64,000 nucleotides of DNA from Symsagittifera roscoffensis (GCF_963678635.1 NC_087069.1:9817206-9881205), one strand, 5' to 3'; counted from the stretch's first letter, positions 50,984 to 60,829 are shown. The notes: generated by a model not told the origin, from the letters alone. Made by a program: numbers and translations.

Positions 50984-51819
50984 TTTTCAGAATTTCAAAA
51001 AGCTTTTCTTAACAACCATCTTTGATGTCGCGTCAAAGATGACTGTTAAAAAAGACTTTTTTAAATTTTTAAATGAAATGAAAAAAGTTTTTCAGTTTGA
51101 TCAAAGCATCTTTTAACTTTGTTTTTCGCATTGTGAAAATTCAGTTTTTGGAACTAAAATGACTTTTGTGAAATCATATTTATAATGAAATCATTCGCGT
51201 TAAATCAATATGTCAGATTTACAGAAAAAAATACTACCACATTTTCATTGATTGGGAAGAGAACTCATCACACAACTGCTTACGATATGTTTAGATTTCA
51301 ACAGCCTATCTGATTTACATAATGTTTCCAACGCGATGATAATAGTTACAAACCTCGAAAGATTTTATTCGCTAAAACACAAAAATCATTCCAAACCGTT
51401 TTCAGATGGGAATTGGTAAAATTGCTCTAGCTGGATATTCTTTTTATTAGACAACTGTAGTTGAATATGATTGGTTTACTAAAATTGTAAGCTTTCGTTC
51501 TTTCTTTTTATCACACCACGCACAAAAATTGACACAAAAATTTATTAAAGTAACACAAAAACGAATCTAAATTTTTGTTTCATATTTGTAAATGCGGTCG
51601 GAACACTTTTGCACAAGCAATTGACTATCCTTGCTTAAAATTATCATTGACTTGGTTAGCCAGAAAGATTTTTTGGCCATATATTTTCCATAGAGGTATT
51701 TTGTGTTTTTAGCAATCTTCAATAGATTCCTTGTAAGGAATTGTATGATAAGCATTTTCAGTCTAATAGATGTCAATTTGCAAAAATAACTCAACAATCA
51801 CGCTAAATATATCACACCA

Positions 51820-52020
51820 AGGGGCGGATCTAGGATTTTCTCGAGGAGGGGGGCAGATTTTCAAAAATTTTCGAAATTTTGTCGACCTTTTTTTAGGTCG
51901 ACCAAATTGGTTTTCCGAGAGCTCTCCAAAGCATTAAAAAGTCCCTTTTTTAGCCAAAGTTTCTGCGCCGCAGGCATAAATTTGAAAAAACAGGCCAAAA
52001 GGGCGTCACACCCCAAGGGG
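51820..52020 (-). mobile_element. hAT-type MITE, copy in intron 5
   Basis: It starts 'ggggcggatctaggattttc' and 'tcgaggagggggg' and continues through 'gtcgacctttttttaggtcg', 'agctctccaaag' and 'ctgcgccgcaggc', the inverse of the 59071 copy. It is truncated or fused at 'cacaccccaaggggg', about 125 bp before exon 6. Confidence 0.65.
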
Positions 52021-52133
52021 GTCAAACTAGGAGAACTTGTTAGATCATTTTGAGTCATTGTATATTTTTGATTATTCAACTGAATTAAAACTTCTATAAT
52101 ATAATATATATTAATTTGATATTATTTCAACAG

Positions 52134-52145
52134 TTTTGTTTCAAG
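52134..52145 (+). promoter_or_regulatory. Alternative tandem 3' splice site before exon 6
   Basis: Two acceptors, tttcaacag (ending 52133) and tttcaag (ending 52145), are 12 bases apart and in the same frame. The downstream one gives the standard EGF ending GYSGDDC; the upstream one would add four residues (VLFQ) in the Cys5-Cys6 loop. The downstream site is preferred for the protein. Confidence 0.4.
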
Positions 52146-52301
52146 GCGACGACTGCGGCACATCTAACAAAGAGTGCAAACTTAACCTATGTGAGAATGG
52201 GGGCAAGTGTCTCACTTTGGGCTTCGTGTCCCCCCAACACCATGAGGGGTTTGTCTGTGAGTGTCCCAAGGAGTTCTACGGATCCAAGTGCCAACATCTC
52301 A
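52146..52301 (+). CDS. Exon 6: end of EGF 16 and EGF 17
   Basis: This 156 bp phase 1-1 exon supplies the last Cys of module 16 (split Gly, then DDC) and module 17 (KECKLNLCENGGKC, then CEC and EFYGSKC), ending with QHL and the strong donor ctca|gtgagt. Module 17 is the last EGF module before the HormR domain, so this exon ends the adhesive stalk. Frame and phase match both neighbours. Confidence 0.87.
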
Positions 52302-53889
52302 GTGAGTTGAATAATTTCTCAATTTTAATTCTTGTATTTTAACATCTGTTGTAATTGATGGGCATTTGTCCTATTATACGGCCCAAAAAACTGACCCTTG
52401 CTTAAGAAGTTTGCTCATAATGCTCGATTCGGATTGGTACGAACTAATATCAAAGAAAATAAATCTCAGCGTTTTTAATTGAAACAGATAGTTTTGGGCC
52501 AATAGTTTTGGGCCGCAAAATAGAAAAGATCGAAACTGATGTTTTGACCAACTCGAAAGTATGTGTCGACCCTGAGTTTGACCATAGGGCCGTCTCGGCC
52601 TGGTAATTTTGTTCGAGTTCTGACATGTGTTCGACCCGACCCGACTCGGTAGAAACATAATAAGGAAATTTTGACCAGGGTAGATTCACCTTTAATTAAT
52701 TAGCTCATGCGTGCAGGTTTTCAGTCACTTGCTTATTTTCGAAACTTAAAAAATTGCCAAAATCTTGGCGTTCAATACCTGGTCCATAGCAAAAAAAAAT
52801 CCTTCCCGATAGCCAGCCTTGGACTCTTAGAAGAGCAGGCAATCATTAAAAGTGGTTATTTCCCTGGCCTTACCTGGCTCAAGGATTGGCTCCGTGGATG
52901 GACTTCCAGTAACCGGTCTATGCTTCTAAAAACATGCCACATTATTTTTTTTATTCTTTGTAAAATTCAAAATACTATACACGCTGAAGGTGTCTGAATC
53001 GATATTTAGAGAAGGTTAAGTTAAATTAGATTTAATATCAATTGAAATATTCTTAATGTGAAGCATCATTAGCAGAAAAAATCTCCGGGTTGACAACAAA
53101 AGCAGTCAATTTCTTACAATTTTCATTTATGGAAAAAAGCTTTCCATACAATTCCATACTTTCACATAGAAGAAAAAAAATGGATAAAAACAGCATAAAT
53201 CAGCAATTTTTCCATTAATGAAACTGTATGACTGCATTTTTTTCCACAAATGGAATTGTGTGACAAGTAGTTTTTCCATAAATGAAAATTGTATGACTGC
53301 TTTTGTTGTCAACCCCGGATTTTCTCTGCTAATGATGCTTCATATCAGTGATGTTTCAATTGATATTAAATCTAATTTATTTTAACCTTTTCTAAATAGA
53401 CACCTTCAGTGTGTTAACTAGTTCGAATTTTGCGAAGCTTTTTTCTGAGAATTAAAAATCTCTTGGCATGCTTTTTGGAGCTAATCCCAGCATCTTCCTA
53501 TTATTATCATTACTTCAACTGTTTCCAGGAACCTAACATTTTTTAAATGTTAATTAGAAATCAATAATCATAAATTAATTATGAATTTTATTGTTACTAT
53601 TACTGCAACTGATCGCAGGAGCCTAATTATTATAAATGTTAATTAAAAACTAGTTATTATGGTTATTGTTTTTTATGAACATTATTATCATTACTTAGAA
53701 TAGTCCAGTTCTAGACGCAAAAAAAACGCCCTTGAGTCGCAAAAAAACAGCTTAGCTCAACAAAATAACACTGTCTGGAGTGTGTGAAGATAATACAAAT
53801 GGACTATCCTCGACAGGACTGTTAAGGCCTACTGATAGCTCTTCTGCGATTCGCAGGAACTACATTATTATTACTTCAACTGTTTCCAG
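52302..53889 (+). other. Intron 6 (1,588 bp, phase 1)
   Basis: Its middle is a long inverted repeat (52981-53415) and its 3' part carries a degenerate 90 bp repeat of the exon 7 acceptor (53501-53895). A locally GC-richer stretch at 52700-52980 has a 96-codon plus-strand frame without recognisable domains, probably part of a dispersed repeat. Confidence 0.8.
52981..53415. mobile_element. Long inverted repeat (foldback MITE-like), about 435 bp
   Basis: Each arm is about 180-190 bp. The left arm has 'ctgaaggtgtct', 'aaattagatttaatatcaat', 'gaagcatcattagcaga', 'gttgacaacaaaagcagtca' and 'ttttcatttatgg'; the right arm gives the same phrases in inverted order. The short middle is AT-rich. No coding capacity and no clear target duplication. 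Confidence 0.75.
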
Positions 53890-53895
53890 GAACCT
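53501..53895 (+). repeat. Degenerate 90 bp periodic repeat of the exon 7 acceptor region
   Basis: The segment 'attacttcaactgtttccag' plus gaacct at the true acceptor (ending 53889) recurs essentially intact at about 53509-53535 and diverged at 53591-53625 (ttactgcaactgatcgcag, gagcct) and 53681-53708 (attacttagaatagtccag). Offsets are about 90, 90 and 180 bp, so the acceptor sits on a 90 bp lattice. Upstream copies are potential decoy splice sites. Confidence 0.7.
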
Positions 53896-54122
53896 GTGCT
53901 GCAACCCCTCCTCTCGACATGAAATCAATCGGGGCACTCCGATGGCCCCAGACACCTGCAGGCAACACATCCAGAATAGTCTGTCCATATGGATCCAGAC
54001 GTCCAGGGGGAGCAGAGGCCATCGAGACCGGATTTGCTTCTCGAGTCTGTATGATTAGAGAGTCCCCCCACAGGCATATTGAAGTGACATGGGGGGAAGT
54101 GAACGCGAAGTACTGCCAAAAT
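53890..54122 (+). CDS. Exon 7: HormR (hormone receptor) domain
   Basis: This 233 bp exon runs from phase 1 (tttccag|ga) to phase 0 (caaaat|gtgagt). It encodes RTCAATPP, then LRWPQTPAGNTS, IVCPYGS, FASRVCMIRE, VTWGEV and KYCQN. Four cysteines, the WPxTxxG and CPxG motifs, the R-x-C and a late Trp before the last Cys fit the HormR/HRM family found N-terminal to GAIN in many adhesion GPCRs and in class B hormone receptors. In adhesion GPCRs it is an extracellular fold whose ligand is usually unknown. The insert between CPYG and the third Cys is longer than usual. An N-glycosylation sequon (NTS) is present. Confidence 0.88.
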
Positions 54123-54544
54123 GTGAGTTTTTCTTTAACTTATTACCGAATTTTGTATAAATTATTTATTAAATAACTTCTCACCTTAGATTTTGCTTAA
54201 TAAATTTTTTTTGAGGCAAACATTGCTTTTTTAATTGAAAACTCTATATTTTAACAAAAGTTCAGACGTTTATAGTATCAATAAAAAAATTTTAAAAAAA
54301 GATAATTCCTCTATGCAATAAAAAGAACGAAGAGTTTGCAATGAGTGTCCGCATTCGTGTTCCTATCTTTTCGAAAAAGCCCAGTCTGGCGCATTTTTTT
54401 TGAACAAAAATGGAACCTAGCTGCCAATTTTTTTTTTGTATTTAGATTGGGTTGTGAAGTTTTTTTTGTTGGAGAGACTCAAAAATTCCTCCGCAGCCCA
54501 AAAAATGAAGAAAAAACATTTTAGAAAAAATAATTTTGTTCTAG
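54123..54544 (+). other. Intron 7 (422 bp, phase 0)
   Basis: It runs from gtgagt to ttgttctag. It is AT-rich and nothing else is seen. Confidence 0.85.
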
Positions 54545-54795
54545 GAGCCGAAAACTCTGAGAGATGCAAACAGCATAATTGACGACATGGTGAAAACAGT
54601 GACTGAAACAATCCCAGAAGAAATTTCCACTGACTTAATTCGATACACAGCCCAAGTATTGCATAATCTCTTAGCTGCATTTACTCTCACGGACAGAAAG
54701 AGTGCACAGAAACATGTGCAGTTAGTGAACAGTCTGATGGCTGCAGAACCCGAAGTGATTTTTGAGGCGGAAGCGAACTACTCGACTAGCCGAAC
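54545..54795 (+). CDS. Exon 8: start of GAIN domain (helical subdomain)
   Basis: The exon follows ttgttctag in phase 0 and ends at cgaac|gttagt in phase 2 (251 bp). The sequence is amphipathic and helix-rich (for example RDANSIIDDMVKTV, YTAQVLHNLLAAFTL, HVQLVNSLMA), lacks cysteine, and directly follows HormR, matching the helical GAIN subdomain A of adhesion GPCRs. A second possible donor four bases on (ttag|tgatt does not start GT; gtgatt at 54800) would break the phase with exon 9, so 54795 is preferred. Confidence 0.82.
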
Positions 54796-55072
54796 GTTAG
54801 TGATTCTAATTCGGAAATCACTTCTTTTTTTAAGTTTTATAATCTAAAATCACTTAAATTTCTCATTGCTCTAATTCTGCAAACTTTATGAGTTGGCTCA
54901 CTTAAATTTTAAAACTAAATGCGTAGGTACTATTGTTGTCGGATTATTTTGCTTATTTTTACAGTCTTGGCAAAAAAAGTTAGAACTCTGAGATTTTAAC
55001 TGATGAGATGAACAAAATTGTTCTGCAACAGTTCTGTACATTTTAACTTTTTCTCTGCGCCTATTTCTGATC

Positions 55073-55382
55073 CAGTAGCGAATTTAGGAGTGCAGACACA
55101 CTAAAAACCCACCCCCCTCCCTCCCTCCCCCACCGCCCCGCCCCAGCCTTCAGGGTTTCGACCCCCTGTCTATTTTTTGTCAAAACTTTCCAAAAAGTGT
55201 CTAAAAATGCTTTTGTTGCCTAAAAATGCACTTTGTGGCTTGTTTTTCAATAAATTGCCTACCGCGGAAATTTTATGTTAAAAATAGGGTCATTATAGTG
55301 TTCTGGGAGTTCCTGGAAAATCAATTTATTCGACAAAATTTTTGAAAATCCTCCATCGAAAAAACCCTAGATCCACTCCCAG
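55073..55382 (+). mobile_element. hAT-type MITE with near-perfect 8 bp target duplication
   Basis: It starts cagtagcgaatttagg and ends cctagatccactcccag. The interior has 'cagggtttcgaccccctg' and 'ctaaaaatgc'. The flanks ttctgatc and ttgtgatc differ by one base. It is shorter than the 59071 copy through internal loss. Confidence 0.7.
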
Positions 55383-57087
55383 TTGTGATCCATGTGATTT
55401 TTTGACAAATGAATAGTGAAAAAACTGTTTGAAAAGGTCTAAAGAACCAACAGAAGCTTGAAGCTTCGCGCTTAGAAGAGTTTTTGGGAAGCTAAAGTTC
55501 TTAGCTAGGTTTTCATTTGGTTTCTGGCATGAACAAAAATTTAAAAAAATACATATTAGGCCCTCGCTAAACTCTTACGGTTTCTGCGACGAGCTTTGAA
55601 AAGGTGGCCAACCAGGGCTGAGAAAACAACTAGATCCTTTTAAATAGGCTCATCCATCATCATCAAAACTTAACCAATTGTCATCACAATTAGCGACAGA
55701 GAAAACGATTGCAAAGATTGTTTTAAAGAGTCGATGAACGTAATTCAGATTCTTATATCAGGCTATATCATTTTAAAATTTTTTCAGGCTCAAGTTTACT
55801 TTTTCGTTGTTTGAATTTTCATTCCTTTTTAATTTCAGCTCATTTATTTTTCGAAAGGAAGGTGAACTCGACTATCGAACAGCGGAAGTGTAAATGTAAC
55901 GTGATCCGTTTTTTCACAAATTTTCCAAAAAAGCCTGTGCTGAGTTTAAAAGATTTCCTCGCAATTGAACTTCTTTAATTTGAGCAATCTTCAGTGATAC
56001 AATCAGGGGTCGATCCAAACTTTCTTTTCTCGAGAAGGTGGCGGATTTTCAAAAAAAAACGAAAAAAAGTGAAAAAAAGTAATTCAAAAACATGCTAACA
56101 GCTCTCCGAGTTTTCTCGACAATTTTTCTTCGATGCTCAGCCATGACTTTTGTCTTACTTTTTGAGCATTGTACCTAATGCTCTGAATATCTGATTTGTA
56201 GTAAACACGTCTTAAAAAATCAACCCTTTAAATTTGCCAATACTTCTTTGTTCCTCTCACTCTATAACAAGTAAAAAGAAAATAATACTTCAAAAACATG
56301 CGACAGGTACTGAGCCAGAAACGTTTTGAAGGTTTCAGAGTGTTTATTTGGGGTCAGAATAACAATAAACGATTAATTGCTTGGAAAACTTTGTTTTTTA
56401 GACGCATTTTTATCTTAGAGCGAATCAACTTAATTATTATGATTGAATTCCTTTTACAAAACCGGATAATTTTTATTTTTTTCCTGTCCATATCGAATCA
56501 TTTTACATTAGGCTCGTCAGTAGTTTTAAAAGCAACCAAAAATAATTTTGAAAGAAGATCTTTTTCAAAAAAAATAATTTTGTTTTTGTTAATTTGTGTT
56601 ATTGCAAGGATAGCTGTAGCCCGAAACTTCAAAGCAACTTACGCAACGACCGCGAAAGTATTCCAGATTTTTTTCTCTTTTTATTGGCGTGACTTTTTAA
56701 ATTTGTATTCGTGTTGAAAGTCGAGTGGAAATTAGGCTCTTTATTGGCAATTGAGAAACTAAAAATTGGAAAGCTAAAAAATGGGCAGAGTAATTTGATC
56801 CTTTTCTAAATAATCTTTTCAAAACTACTGTTCTCCCGTCTAATTGATTCGATGTGGAAGCTTAGTGTTTTCCCGGAGTCTTGATTACCAATTGCATCCT
56901 TCCTTTTTCTGAATGGGGTTTGTGTTTAGTTTCCTTTTTTAACACTTAATGAGCACATTTTCTTGGTAGATCAGTATTAACACAATCGGTACGAAAATCA
57001 ATTTCACTCAATTTGTTGAAAACATGTTTTATATTGACTTTCTCAGTATAATGACATCCTCAGCCAAAATGCACACACAGTTCAAGC

Positions 57088-57119
57088 GTTGCGTTCAGAT
57101 ATATATATCTGAACGCAAC
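57088..57119. repeat. Perfect 32 bp palindrome
   Basis: The sequence gttgcgttcagatata is followed immediately by its exact reverse complement, with no loop. It may be the joined ends of a lost inverted-repeat element or a cruciform-forming site. Confidence 0.85.
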
Positions 57120-58744
57120 AATTTACAAGCTAATTTTGCTAAATTTCCTGAATGGCCTTGAAACCTTTGTTTGGAAGAAATGAACGTTCGCGATAAAAAA
57201 TAATGTTTATTGAAACAGACTGAAGTTGTTTTTGGTCAGCAGCCATTTCAAAGCTGAAAACTGTTTTCATTCGAGTTCTAAATTTTTATAATCTAATAAT
57301 TAAGAGCCGATGAACGTACTGATATTTCTTATATTGATCGCGATAAATTTCTTTCGATTTTTAGAAAAAGTCTTAAAAAATGGTGCAGGCTCTATTTTTT
57401 GCCAGTTGACTTTTGATTTTATTTAAGTTCAGCTCTTTATCTTTGTTAAGAGAAAAGTTAACTCCATTATCGATTAGAAAAAGTGTAAAGGTCAGAAGAA
57501 ACGTGATTGACTTCTAGTTTCGAAAGTGAATTTCAATTTCCGGATTTCCCAGTGAAACATTTTTTTTCTTTTGATCCGTTTTTTCAGATTTGGGTATATT
57601 ATCAAAAAATTGTCTGTCATAAAATGTTCTAGAAATTCAAAAAGTTTTAAGGCCATCTCTTCAAATTTGAAAAATTTATATGTTTGCTTACGTTCAAGGA
57701 CTCTTTTCCAATTGTTTGTTAGCTATATTCACCAATAATTAAAACTGGGTCCTGAAAGTGGATTTTAATGTTAGATTTCACAGCGGAACTAAATTTTTAC
57801 CTATTAATCCAGTTTTCTTACGTTCGTTTCAATTTGTCAAAAAGGTGTCCACAAAAACTATTTCTGAACTTCGATAGTTTTAAAGCCATCTTTTTTCCTC
57901 TGAATTTGGAAAGTGACGATTTTTCCAAAACACGAGGTCAGCTTTCTTGTTTCCTTGCGTTCATTGGCTTTTTTCCAATTGTCTGTCGGCTATGTTTGTA
58001 TGCAATAATTGAATACAGTTGTGAATTTGTTTTCAGCTTGAATTTTTTAGCAGTAGCTTAAATGCAAAATTTAATAAAGTCAAATTGATTCCCTCGCTGT
58101 TATTTAAAAAAAAACTTTTTTATTTATTATTTTTTTGAAACTACTGTTTCAGCTTTGAGTACAATTTTTTTTATCGTTAACCGGATTTTTCATTAGTTTC
58201 TTTTTTCGGATAGTTCTACTTATTGCAATGAAAAATTTGAAGTTTATTGCAAAATTCTTCTAATTGTGAGCCCATTGATAGATGGGTAGCTGAAATTCTA
58301 AAAAAATTGTCACAAAATAGCAGATGTAAAAACAGAAAACTTTTGATTTTTCCTTCATCGGGTCAACCTGAACAGGTTTCATCTTGAGTCCTATTAAATA
58401 ATTATAAAAAATGTTTTGATTTTAAATATGAACATTCTGTCTTAAAACCATCGATCGCTGTTTGGGTTTTGAATAACAAATTAATGGCTATACCTCCAAC
58501 TACTCTATTGATATATTTTTGGTAAAATGCTAGCCCCTGATTGTTCTTCCGAATATTAATTTTTTAGTCTGCAAACAAAATATAACAAGTAGAAAGGAAG
58601 TCACCTGACAGAAACTTTTTTTAGTTTTGCGTTCTTCAGATGCTTTATAATTTTGCACCTGTTTTAAGAAAAGTTTTCATCTCGCATCATATATCTAAAA
58701 AGTTATTGAAAATTATAACTGCGTTGTTTCGCTTTTCTCGAAGT

Positions 58745-58840
58745 TAAAAATAATCATAATAATAAGGATGATGATAATCATGATAATAATAATCACAATA
58801 ATAAAATTAATAACAATCATAATAACCATAATAATCAAAA
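58745..58840 (+). repeat. Impure trinucleotide-like array (aat / ata / atc)
   Basis: The stretch is built from aataat, atgata and aatcat words interrupted every few units. It is a decayed microsatellite. Confidence 0.75.
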
Positions 58841-59070
58841 AAAGTTGTGTCCAAACGATATCTGGTAACAGATCTATTTATAAAAAATTGCAAAGGCAAA
58901 TTGGAATAGTTTGGGAATAAAAATATAATTCACAGTTAATTTCGACTAAGTACCAATTTGAGCTCAATCCATGTTTTCTAGTTTCTTTTTCAAAATTTAA
59001 TACAATCAATTGAATTCATTCAAAAAGCAACAACTATTTGATTCAAAAGATTCATAAGTATATTTACAAC

Positions 59071-59508
59071 CAGGGGCGGATTTAGGGGGGGGGGGCGGGG
59101 GTTGGGCTATTGGCCTTTTCCTCAGGGATTTGACCCCCTGCCGACCCAAAGGGTCCCCCCTTTGATACTTTTCAGAAATCCATTTTTTGCCGACCGATCC
59201 TAAAATTTTTTTAAAGGCGCCTTTGGCGCCAATATATACTAACTTTGAGGAGGAGCGCGCGCCAAAAAAAACGCGATTTTTTTGTCAAAATTTTTCAAAA
59301 AGTGCCCAAAAACGGGCTTTTTTGGCTGTTTTTTCAAAAATTTGCCTGCGGCGCACAAAATTTTGCCAAAACAGGGGCAAAACAGTGCTTTGGGAGAGCT
59401 CAAAAAATCAATTTGGTCGACCTAAAAAAAAAGGTCGTCAAAATTTTCGATTTTTTTTTGAAAATCCGCCCCCCCCCCCCCCTCGAGAAAATCCTAGATC
59501 CGCCCCTG
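59071..59508 (+). mobile_element. hAT-type MITE, most complete copy
   Basis: It starts caggggcggatttaggggg and ends ctagatccgcccctg. The terminal CAGGGGCGGAT is exactly inverted at the right end, and the flanks tttacaac (59063-59070 and 59509-59516) are an identical 8 bp target duplication. CAGxG-type ends plus 8 bp duplications define the hAT superfamily. The 438 bp interior has only overlapping frames of about 90-115 codons with no transposase motif, so it is non-autonomous. It is the reference for the other copies in the window. Confidence 0.88.
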
Positions 59509-60176
59509 TTTACAACCGGCTGCTAGCTTAAAAAATCAAATAAGTATTGTTGCATTTTTTGACGGAAAGACAAATCTTTGCGTTGTATATTTTTTATTGA
59601 AATTCAGGCACTCAAATTATCAACTTTTTGGCAAAAAAATCAGTATCATTTTAAAAATACTGCTTCGCCCAACGCAAATTTTAACTCAAGCATAAAATGT
59701 TCACCTGCAATTTGTTTTTGTAAAGCTACATTTGAAAATAAATTTTTCTCTATTTTTTGAGATTTCTTAGCAAATTCATCCGGCTCAAAAATTATTTCGA
59801 ATTGAATAGCGGCTCGCTTTAAATGAAATTATAGACGCGAAATACATTTTTTATTAGACCCTGTACAAGGAAAAAATTGTAGTTTTTCAGTTTGTTGTTT
59901 GAGTCCCTCTCATTAAAGCTTAAAAGAAAAATATTCCAAACAGGTTAAAGAGCAGTCAGATTTTTCAAGCACTGAACTAATTTAAACTTTGCAACTTTTT
60001 CATCTGATTTACAGTAATCGTTATAATAAATTGTTTCAAAATGAGGTCAATACACAAACAAATTTAGAAACATGGAAATCTTCAACAATAACGTCACTTG
60101 AGAGCGCCATAACTCTGCTAAATAGCCTTGTTTCAGATGTCTCAGAACGAGAATAATGAAGAGTTATTTCATTTAG

Positions 60177-60459
60177 AATTGTGTCCGACTTGGAAGACTT
60201 GGCGCGTCGTTTCGTCATGGCCACCGAAGAAAGAGCCCATCAAGTGTACTCAATAGTCAACAATAATTCCCCCTCTCAAACCTCTTCCTCCTTCTCGCCC
60301 TCTAGCGGTAGCTCTGAAGTAGTAGGAGGAGGGAGTAGTACTGAATTGGCCAATCACAGACGAGTGTTGATTCTGGAGGGGGAGTTGGTGTGTATTGTGA
60401 TCATCACTCAAGACGCTCTTTTAGCCCAACAGGAGGGGATGAGTTACACGTTTAAAGAT
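60177..60459 (+). CDS. Exon 9: GAIN domain continuation
   Basis: The exon starts atttag|a (phase 2; the split codon AC plus A gives Thr) and ends at gat|gtgagt (phase 0), 283 bp. It begins with a helix (IVSDLEDLARRFVMATEERA), then a serine/glycine-rich linker (about residues 886-911 of the fragment), then hydrophobic beta-like segments (RVLILEGELVCIVIITQDAL) typical of the transition from helical subdomain A to the beta-rich subdomain B. The GPS cleavage motif has not been reached. The splice phase agrees with exon 8. The serine-rich linker is longer than I would expect in this part of GAIN. Confidence 0.83.
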
Positions 60460-60480
60460 GTGAGTGTCTAATTATCTGCA

Positions 60481-60775
60481 AAAAATCAAATTTGATTATG
60501 AACTACATGTGAAGACTTTTAGAAAAAAACGCTAGAAAAGCCACACGTCTTTAATAAGTTCGCTAATTTTTTTTCGTTAGGTGACACTTGAAAGAACTTG
60601 AAAAACAATAAGTGGGGTAATTTCAATTGAAATTACCCCACTTATTATTTTTCAAGTTTTTTTTAAGTGTCAACTAACGAAAGAAATTGGGAAACTTATT
60701 TAAGACATGTGGCTTTTCTGTCGTTTTTTTCGGAAAGTCTTCAAATGTATAGTTCATAATCAAATTTGATTTTTT
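60481..60775. mobile_element. Palindromic element, about 148 bp arms
   Basis: The left arm 'aatcaaatttgattatgaac ... ggggtaatttc' and the right arm are near-perfect inverted copies (roughly 85-90% by eye) meeting at caattg near 60627. Landmarks shared by the arms include 'tgaagact', 'aaaagccaca.gtct', 'cgttag.tgacactt' and 'aataagtggggtaattt'. It begins 21 bp after the exon 9 donor. There is no coding capacity; it would form a very stable hairpin in pre-mRNA. Confidence 0.85.
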
Positions 60776-60829
60776 AGCGGTTAGATTTTTGATTTCTTTG
60801 AAAGTTCAGTTCAGATTCGTTTGCTCACA

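Larger units (their letters stand above)
47229..52145 (+). other. Intron 5 (4,917 bp, phase 1)
   Basis: It contains a relic of hAT transposase on the minus strand (50783-50983), a hAT-type MITE (51820-52020) and a GC-richer unassigned patch (about 49165-49500) with a 'ggatgttcgatgacc' phrase that might be a decayed tRNA-like B box. The rest is AT-rich and unassigned. Confidence 0.8.
54796..60176 (+). other. Intron 8 (5,381 bp, phase 2)
   Basis: It contains two hAT-type MITEs (55073-55382, 59071-59508), a MITE fragment near 56005-56060, a perfect palindrome (57088-57119) and a trinucleotide-like array (58745-58840). The longest frame (56298-56717, 139 codons) is hydrophobic, AT-rich and matches nothing I know, so it is taken as chance. 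Confidence 0.8.
19..60459 (+). other. Partial gene model: EGF-rich adhesion GPCR-like receptor, nine internal exons
   Basis: Nine exons join in frame to about 953 residues: roughly 17 EGF-like modules (residues 1-697, counting from the Cys at base 21), a HormR domain (about 699-775) and the helical start of a GAIN domain (776-953). HormR followed by GAIN is the hallmark of adhesion GPCRs, cell-surface receptors that self-cleave at a GPS motif and signal through a seven-helix domain; those last parts should lie downstream of this window. EGF arrays serve as adhesion or ligand-binding stalks. I see no cadherin or laminin-G module here, so a Flamingo/CELSR identity is not supported by this fragment, and latrophilins lack such an EGF array. 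The family call is strong; orthology and ligand are unknown. Splicing is inferred from GT/AG borders, phase and domain continuity only. Confidence 0.85.

Noticed and set aside
52707-52997. 96-codon frame between exons 6 and 7, considered as an extra exon
   Set aside because: Exons 6 and 7 already join in phase. The frame has no EGF-like cysteine pattern and lies in what looks like a dispersed repeat.
53780-54058. 92-codon frame overlapping exon 7 in another frame
   Set aside because: It is a shadow of the HormR exon; the in-frame reading gives the four-Cys HormR pattern and matching splice phases.
56298-56717. 139-codon plus-strand frame in intron 8
   Set aside because: The composition is that of translated AT-rich DNA (Phe, Ile, Leu, Asn, Lys) with no recognisable domain, and the length is within chance for the number of frames inspected.
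59187-59531. 114-codon frame in intron 8 ending beyond the MITE
   Set aside because: It lies within the hAT-type MITE (59071-59508). It shows no transposase motif, and the other copies break the frame.
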